A stretch of 43,870 nucleotides of DNA from a virus. A model generated the notes under the pieces. The model was not told where the DNA came from. It saw only the letters and a list, made by a program, of their open reading frames with translations, and ran no database searches. This document shows, piece after piece, positions 40,649 through 43,870 of the stretch (its first letter is position 1; each line of letters opens with the position of its first letter). The stretch spans positions 1 to 43,870 of IMG/VR virus record IMGVR_UViG_3300042876_001067; one strand, given 5' to 3'. A program made the position numbers and the translations under genes.

Positions 40649-41266
40649 TTAACTCTTATTAAACTTTGAACCTCTTGAGGTAAATTTCTGAAAGTGTTTA
40701 ATTTCATATTGTTCTTTTAATGAAACAACTACAATATCATTAATTGTAGGACAAATATTTATATCATGCCCATCTTTCAGCCTAGGAATTTTACCGGTCA
40801 GATCAATTTCATTTATTTGACATAAATGAACCAGGTAAGATTTTCTTTTGTTTTCATGTTGTATTTTCCAGGTTCTTTCAACATATCCATTCTCTCTTGT
40901 TCTTTCATAAATGTATGGTTCGTAATTATGGACCATTGTGGCAGGAATATGACCTTTTTTGAACATTGTTTTTGCACATTTTTCATACAATTCAGCGCTC
41001 ATTTTTTGCCCTTTATTGACAGGAATATTTCCTTTTTTAAATCTATATTCTTTACCTGCAATTGAACCTTTTATAAAAACTCCTGATTCTTCGCTCTGCA
41101 TGAATTCTTTTGTTTTTTTTAAACCCAATAATGAAGCCTGGGCATAAACTGATTTTACAGATCTTGCCATTTTTTCAGCAACTTTAGAAGAAGACATATG
41201 AGGATAATCTTTTTTCATAATCTCATTTTCTTCCAGAGTCCAAATTTTTCTGTTAACTGGTTTCAT
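40649..41266 (-). CDS. HNH/Myb-like phage protein
   Basis: A protein of 205 residues. WTLEENEIMKKDYPHMSSSK with VAEKMARSVKSVYAQASLLG (about 8-53) is a Myb-like DNA-binding N-terminus. FKKGNIPVNKGQ (about 77-88) is the NUMOD-like motif. The C-terminal half, with a His-rich HLCQINEIDL and PRLKDGHDINICPTINDIVV, resembles phage HNH-type endonucleases, but the HNH triad is not clearly complete. It may be a free-standing endonuclease or a degenerate one. An ATGA joins it to a broken small gene upstream. Confidence 0.6.
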   Translation of the reverse strand: MKPVNRKIWTLEENEIMKKDYPHMSSSKVAEKMARSVKSVYAQASLLGLKKTKEFMQSEESGVFIKGSIAGKEYRFKKGNIPVNKGQKMSAELYEKCAKTMFKKGHIPATMVHNYEPYIYERTRENGYVERTWKIQHENKRKSYLVHLCQINEIDLTGKIPRLKDGHDINICPTINDIVVVSLKEQYEIKHFQKFTSRGSKFNKS

Positions 41267-41475
41267 TTACACTTTTGTTTATGTAATTTATCTATCCTAC
41301 AAGCAATAACACTATTATAACATTTAGAAATATCTACAGGTGAAAGCCCTATTTTTTTTAGATTGTAATTTTCCCCTTCAACATTTTCATAATATTCTCT
41401 TTCTAAATAGACTCTTCTTAATCCATTCTGTCTTAGCGATATTCTTATTGCCTTTTTAAATTATAATTGATTCAT
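41263..41475 (-). pseudogene. Small gene with premature stop at codon 5
   Basis: An ATG at 41475 reads M-N-Q-L and then TAA. The same frame continues open from 41460 to a TGA at 41265-41263 that overlaps the ATG of the HNH-like gene as ATGA. The translated remainder is KKAIRISLRQNGLRRVYLER and then SPVDISKCYN and so on, a normal protein composition. No alternative ATG, GTG or TTG exists in frame in the remaining part. I infer a small gene inactivated by one nonsense change or indel, or one that uses a non-standard start; the ATGA coupling suggests it was once translated. Confidence 0.55.
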
Positions 41476-41486
41476 ACCGAATTACA

Positions 41487-41885
41487 TTAATATAAAAATC
41501 CATTATATAATTCGATAAATTGCTTAGCGGTGTAATCGCTTTTTTCTCTGCTTTGAAAGCAAAGGCGCGAACCGCAACCCGTAAACGCGAACGTGCAATT
41601 GTAACTCGAACTATCGAACCCGAACCCGGACGACAAAACCTCAAACCACGGATAAAATTTGGGTTGGTTACAATCTTGCCAATTGGGTTTCCAGCCATTA
41701 TTTACCGCTTTAATAACTAACTTGAGTTTTTCATAATTTATGGTATCAGGATCAAGCCCAAGTGCATCAAATTTTTTATTAAATTCTTTTTCTGAAGTTC
41801 CAAATGCCTTACAGGCATCATTAAAAGTTTTGATTGTTCTGAAATCAAATTCTTTTTTTTCTGTTTTTTTTACTTTTGCTGACAT
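41487..41885 (-). CDS. DGR variable protein 3 (remote target)
   Basis: A protein of 132 residues, paralogous to variable proteins 1 and 2: FDFRTIKTFNDACKAFG, NNGWKPNWQDCNQPKFYPWF and the variable segment SSGFGF...CGSRLCF (variable residues about 83-109), then EKSDYTAKQFIELYNGF. It lies 5.4 kb from the template repeat, outside the DGR cluster, immediately after a tRNA gene. It must be retargeted in trans by the RT at 35062. VR3 spans 41559-41639. Confidence 0.9.
   Translation of the reverse strand: MSAKVKKTEKKEFDFRTIKTFNDACKAFGTSEKEFNKKFDALGLDPDTINYEKLKLVIKAVNNGWKPNWQDCNQPKFYPWFEVLSSGFGFDSSSYNCTFAFTGCGSRLCFQSREKSDYTAKQFIELYNGFLY
41559..41639 (-). repeat. DGR variable repeat 3 (VR3, remote)
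   Basis: Aligns to the template without gaps over 80 positions; 15 template adenines are substituted and no other base. TGCTT and AAGCA (near 41549-41561) form a short stem at the 3' end. Confidence 0.93.
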
Positions 41886-41904
41886 GTTTTTTATTTAAGT
41901 TTTG

Positions 41905-41978
41905 TAGCGCAGGCGGGACTCGAACCCGCGATCTTAGGATTATGAGTCCTACGAGATAGCCATCTTCTCCACCGCGCA
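41905..41978 (-). tRNA. tRNA with anticodon CAT (Met, or Ile if lysidine-modified)
   Basis: A 74-base cloverleaf on the minus strand. D-stem GAGA/TCTC, anticodon stem TAGGA/TCCTA with loop CTCATAA (anticodon CAT), variable loop AGATC, T-stem GCGGG/CCCGC with loop TTCGAGT. The acceptor stem pairs six of seven positions (one G-T wobble); the outermost 1:72 pair is T-T. No CCA is encoded. CAT can serve elongator Met, initiator Met or Ile(AUA) tRNA; the sequence does not decide. It lies 19 bases before the start of variable protein 3. Confidence 0.9.
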
Positions 41979-42040
41979 ATAATTATTATTAATAAATAAA
42001 GATATGTGCGACTTAAGTATTCTCTTAAATCTCAAATATC

Positions 42041-42346
42041 TCAACCTCGTGTAATGCTTAATTCTGTATATATATATATATTCTTCCTCACAATAACAGG
42101 AACAGAATTCATTCCTAATTCCAACGCAATTGCCAACCTGTTATTTCCATTTGATAACAGGGCTTTGTTTTTATAAACAATTAATTCCAATGGATTTGTA
42201 ATTCCATTAATTTTAATTGATTCCTTTAATTTATCATAATCAGTAACATATAAACCCCAAATCTGAGGAACCTTTTCAACTGTCCTATCATATTCGCGAT
42301 AACGAATAAGAATTGATGGGTTAATATATATTACCTTAGATTTCAT
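42041..42346 (-). CDS. ParB-like (sulfiredoxin-fold) protein
   Basis: A protein of 101 residues. YDKLKESIKINGITNPLELI followed by LSNGNNRLAIALELGMNSVP matches the ParB/sulfiredoxin N-terminal domain with its GxxR-type box. Only this domain is present; full ParB DNA-binding parts are missing. Phages use such proteins as nucleases or CTP-binding regulators. The gene shares an ATGA with the LuxR-type gene. Confidence 0.7.
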   Translation of the reverse strand: MKSKVIYINPSILIRYREYDRTVEKVPQIWGLYVTDYDKLKESIKINGITNPLELIVYKNKALLSNGNNRLAIALELGMNSVPVIVRKNIYIYTELSITRG

Positions 42347-42903
42347 ACCAGGTTTTTTTTAACTGCCCACATTGCCAATTCTGTTCTGTTTTGGCATTTT
42401 GTTTTTTCAAATAATTTTACAATTACATTTGTAACTGTATTTATTGATATTCCTCTTAAATGAGAAATTTCTTTGTTTTGCAGTCCCTTACCTATAAGTT
42501 TTAGAATCTCTGTTTCTTTTTTTGCAATAAACTTTCCATTTTCAGCAGCAATGCCACCGCATATCTGACAGTTAAATGGACAAACATTTCTTAATCCACA
42601 GTCCCAAAACTCCGGATTAAAAACATTGTCTGCAGTCATATCTGATTCTGTATTGAATCCACCAAAACAACAAAAAACGTATTGCTTTAGCATTAATTCT
42701 TGTGATTCATATCCAGCAGAAGCAAAGCCTTTTAATGCTTTTGTATTTTTAAGCATATGGTCCAGAAATTTTTCTTTTATATCTGAAGGCAGTTCACCAA
42801 ATTCCATGTGATCGCCTTTATAAATTGCTTTTAATTTGTCTTCAAAAGCGTATATTTCAAGGTCATTTCCTTCTATAAATGCCGGTATTGTATTATTCAT
42901 CAC
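42343..42903 (-). CDS. LuxR-type HTH regulator with Cys-rich N-terminal domain
   Basis: A protein of 186 residues. The C-terminal part (about 130-186: LKLIGKGLQNKEISHLRGIS, INTVTNVIVKLFEKTKCQNR) is a LuxR-type HTH. Cysteines in CCFGGF, WDCGLRNVCPFNCQICGG (about 73-120) probably bind zinc. Proteins of this layout are frequent in Bacteroidota phages as early-region regulators. It overlaps the Cro-like gene by 11 bases, so it is expressed early from the minus-strand promoter near 43320. Confidence 0.75.
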   Translation of the reverse strand: MMNNTIPAFIEGNDLEIYAFEDKLKAIYKGDHMEFGELPSDIKEKFLDHMLKNTKALKGFASAGYESQELMLKQYVFCCFGGFNTESDMTADNVFNPEFWDCGLRNVCPFNCQICGGIAAENGKFIAKKETEILKLIGKGLQNKEISHLRGISINTVTNVIVKLFEKTKCQNRTELAMWAVKKNLV

Positions 42904-43123
42904 AAACCTCCTTAATTTCTTTTTCCACTTGCAAGGCCTTATTTTTATCTTCTTTTATAAGTTTAATTGCTTCGTCAATTATTCCTAGATTGTCATCTCT
43001 GAAGCCGCATACGACATTCCATATATGGCCTTCAGAGCAATTGAACTTTTTAGATAGCGTTTTTCTATATCCTTTAGGCAAGTTTTTTCTTAAACTCTTG
43101 CTTTGTTCTGTTTTTATTCTCAT
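42893..43123 (-). CDS. Cro-like small HTH protein
   Basis: A protein of 76 residues. KGYRKTLSKKFNCSEGHIWN and VVCGFRDDNLGIIDEAIKLI look like a short HTH followed by a helix typical of small Cro-like regulators of Bacteroidota phages. It is close to the repressor region and transcribed away from it. It partly overlaps a 59-residue frame upstream. Confidence 0.6.
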   Translation of the reverse strand: MRIKTEQSKSLRKNLPKGYRKTLSKKFNCSEGHIWNVVCGFRDDNLGIIDEAIKLIKEDKNKALQVEKEIKEVCDE

Positions 43124-43253
43124 TGTTACTAAAATTTAATTCGAAATATTTACGGTTAACTTCATTTAATTGACAAATGGTTCTTAAAGCATCAATTCTG
43201 TTATCTATGTTGGTAAGATTTGTTACAAGTGCATCAATATATTCGATTTCCAT
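43074..43253 (-). CDS. Small protein, 59 aa, first gene of leftward operon
   Basis: ATG at 43253, TAA at 43074. The protein, MEIEYIDALVTNLTNIDNRI followed by ALRTICQLNEV, is helical and ends with a basic stretch. It overlaps the Cro-like gene by 50 bases in another frame, so only one may be a real gene over the overlap. It would be the first gene after the minus-strand promoter. Confidence 0.45.
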   Translation of the reverse strand: MEIEYIDALVTNLTNIDNRIDALRTICQLNEVNRKYFELNFSNNENKNRTKQEFKKKLA

Positions 43254-43270
43254 ATGGCTAAATTTTACTA

Positions 43271-43300
43271 TTGACTTTATTTTATTTTGATGTATATTTG
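43271..43300 (+). promoter_or_regulatory. Plus-strand promoter for the repressor
   Basis: TTG (43271-43273), 19 bases, TATATTTG (43293-43300): exact Bacteroidota -33/-7 pattern. It would drive the repressor gene at 43399 with a leader of about 90 bases. Confidence 0.65.
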
Positions 43301-43301
43301 T

Positions 43302-43320
43302 TTTGTAAATGATTTACAAA
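43302..43320. promoter_or_regulatory. 19-bp palindromic operator
   Basis: TTTGTAAATGATTTACAAA: 9-bp arms around one central G. It sits two bases after the plus-strand -7 box and overlaps the minus-strand -7 box, so a repressor dimer here would control both promoters. Confidence 0.6.
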
Positions 43321-43347
43321 TGTAAGTATAAAAACTGCATTTGTCAA
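43317..43347 (-). promoter_or_regulatory. Minus-strand promoter for the leftward early operon
   Basis: On the minus strand TTG (43347-43345), 20 bases, TACATTTG (43324-43317). It faces the plus-strand promoter across the palindrome, giving start sites only a few bases apart and overlapping transcripts. Confidence 0.6.
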
Positions 43348-43398
43348 GTAAAAACTTCAACAAACATCAATTTATATTAAGACTTATTATAAATAAGA

Positions 43399-43788
43399 AT
43401 GAAATCAACTATAAACCAAAGAATTAAAGAATATTTAGAACGTAAGAAAATAACTGCAGAAACTTTTGGAAAACCAATAGGCGTTTCAAGACAAGCTGTA
43501 AGTCAATGGATGTCAAATATGAATGGTCCCAATGCTAGCACTATTATTAAAATAATTGAAATTTATCCTGATATAAATGCAAGATGGTTAATAACAGGCA
43601 ACTTTTCATATGAAAATGAAAATATTTTAAACGAACCCATTGAAGAATATAAAAAAATAGAAAAATGCAGTAAATGCGAGGTAAACGAAAGGCTTATTAA
43701 AAGCCTTTCTGAACAAATAGAAGGATTAAAAAGAGAGTTATTCCTAGTTACAAAGGATGATAGCTATAAACAAACAAAAGCTTCTTAA
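43399..43788 (+). CDS. cI-like phage repressor (HTH, no protease domain)
   Basis: A protein of 129 residues. TAETFGKPIGVSRQAVSQWM (about 20-39) is a clear helix-turn-helix of the lambda-cI type, followed by LITGNFSYENENI and a C-terminal coiled coil (about 90-120). The S24 peptidase domain of SOS-cleavable repressors is absent, so induction must work differently. It is the only plus-strand gene at this end and likely keeps the leftward operon silent in lysogeny. Confidence 0.8.
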   Translation: MKSTINQRIKEYLERKKITAETFGKPIGVSRQAVSQWMSNMNGPNASTIIKIIEIYPDINARWLITGNFSYENENILNEPIEEYKKIEKCSKCEVNERLIKSLSEQIEGLKRELFLVTKDDSYKQTKAS

Positions 43789-43870
43789 AAATTACATATA
43801 GGAGGGCAAGTACGTTTAACATATTTATTATTATAATGTTTCAATTTATCAGAAATTCAGTATTAATACC

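Noticed and set aside
41263-41475. Stop-codon reassignment as explanation for the in-frame TAA
   Set aside because: All other genes end at normal stops of all three kinds, and the nearby tRNA has a CAT anticodon, not a suppressor one.
41456-41698. An 80-residue minus-strand frame overlapping variable protein 3
   Set aside because: It is a shadow of the variable-protein frame, rich in Arg because it reads the GC-rich variable repeat out of frame.

Overview
The window is one long stretch of a tailed-phage or prophage genome from a member of the Bacteroidota. The evidence is strong AT richness, promoters of the Bacteroidota type (TTG, 19-21 bases, TAnnTTTG), exported proteins whose signal peptides end in FSQ, and terminase, portal and head proteins of the kind found in Bacteroidota phages. 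Nearly every gene lies on the minus strand, so transcription runs from right to left. A repressor without a protease domain at the right edge suggests a temperate phage. No integrase or att site is visible and the left edge cuts a gene, so the genome continues on at least one side.

Layout, in transcription order. 43.8-42.0 kb: cI-like repressor on the plus strand, two Bacteroidota-type promoters facing each other across a 19-bp palindrome, a small Cro-like gene, a LuxR-type regulator and a ParB-like protein. 42.0-37.1 kb: a tRNA with anticodon CAT, a first variable protein, a broken small gene, an HNH-like protein, several small membrane proteins, a DUF4406 protein, small HTH proteins, a DnaA domain IV protein, a winged-helix protein and an array of 8-bp direct repeats (candidate origin). 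37.1-34.8 kb: a diversity-generating retroelement (DGR): two variable proteins, template repeat, reverse transcriptase and a gene coupled to the RT. 34.8-28.5 kb: small accessory genes, including a radical-SAM-like Gp37/Gp68 protein, an ASCH-domain protein and a fragment of a D12 methyltransferase. 28.5-26.0 kb: S49 protease, scaffold and major capsid protein, then a terminator. 26.0-20.0 kb: a possible tail-tube protein, glycosyltransferase, methyltransferase, PLD-like protein and the terminase subunits. 20.0-17.5 kb: a plus-strand cassette of three genes inserted between terminase and portal. 17.5-1 kb: portal, head completion, two exported fibre-like proteins, lysis genes, tape measure and distal tail proteins.

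The most striking system is the DGR. One template repeat (36110-36190) matches three variable repeats, in genes at 36224, 36638 and 41487. Over about 80 bp every template/variable difference falls on a template adenine of the coding strand: all 23 adenines are substituted in at least one copy, and no other base differs. The third target is 5.4 kb away, beside a tRNA. All three targets are small stand-alone proteins with a C-type-lectin-like variable C-terminus. They are encoded among early and replication genes rather than in the tail module, so what they bind is an open question.

Second in interest is the plus-strand cassette (about 17.5-20.0 kb). It has its own terminators, a shared 14-bp element upstream of two of its genes, a consensus promoter before a 302-residue protein of unknown function, and a strongly structured stretch at its left edge.
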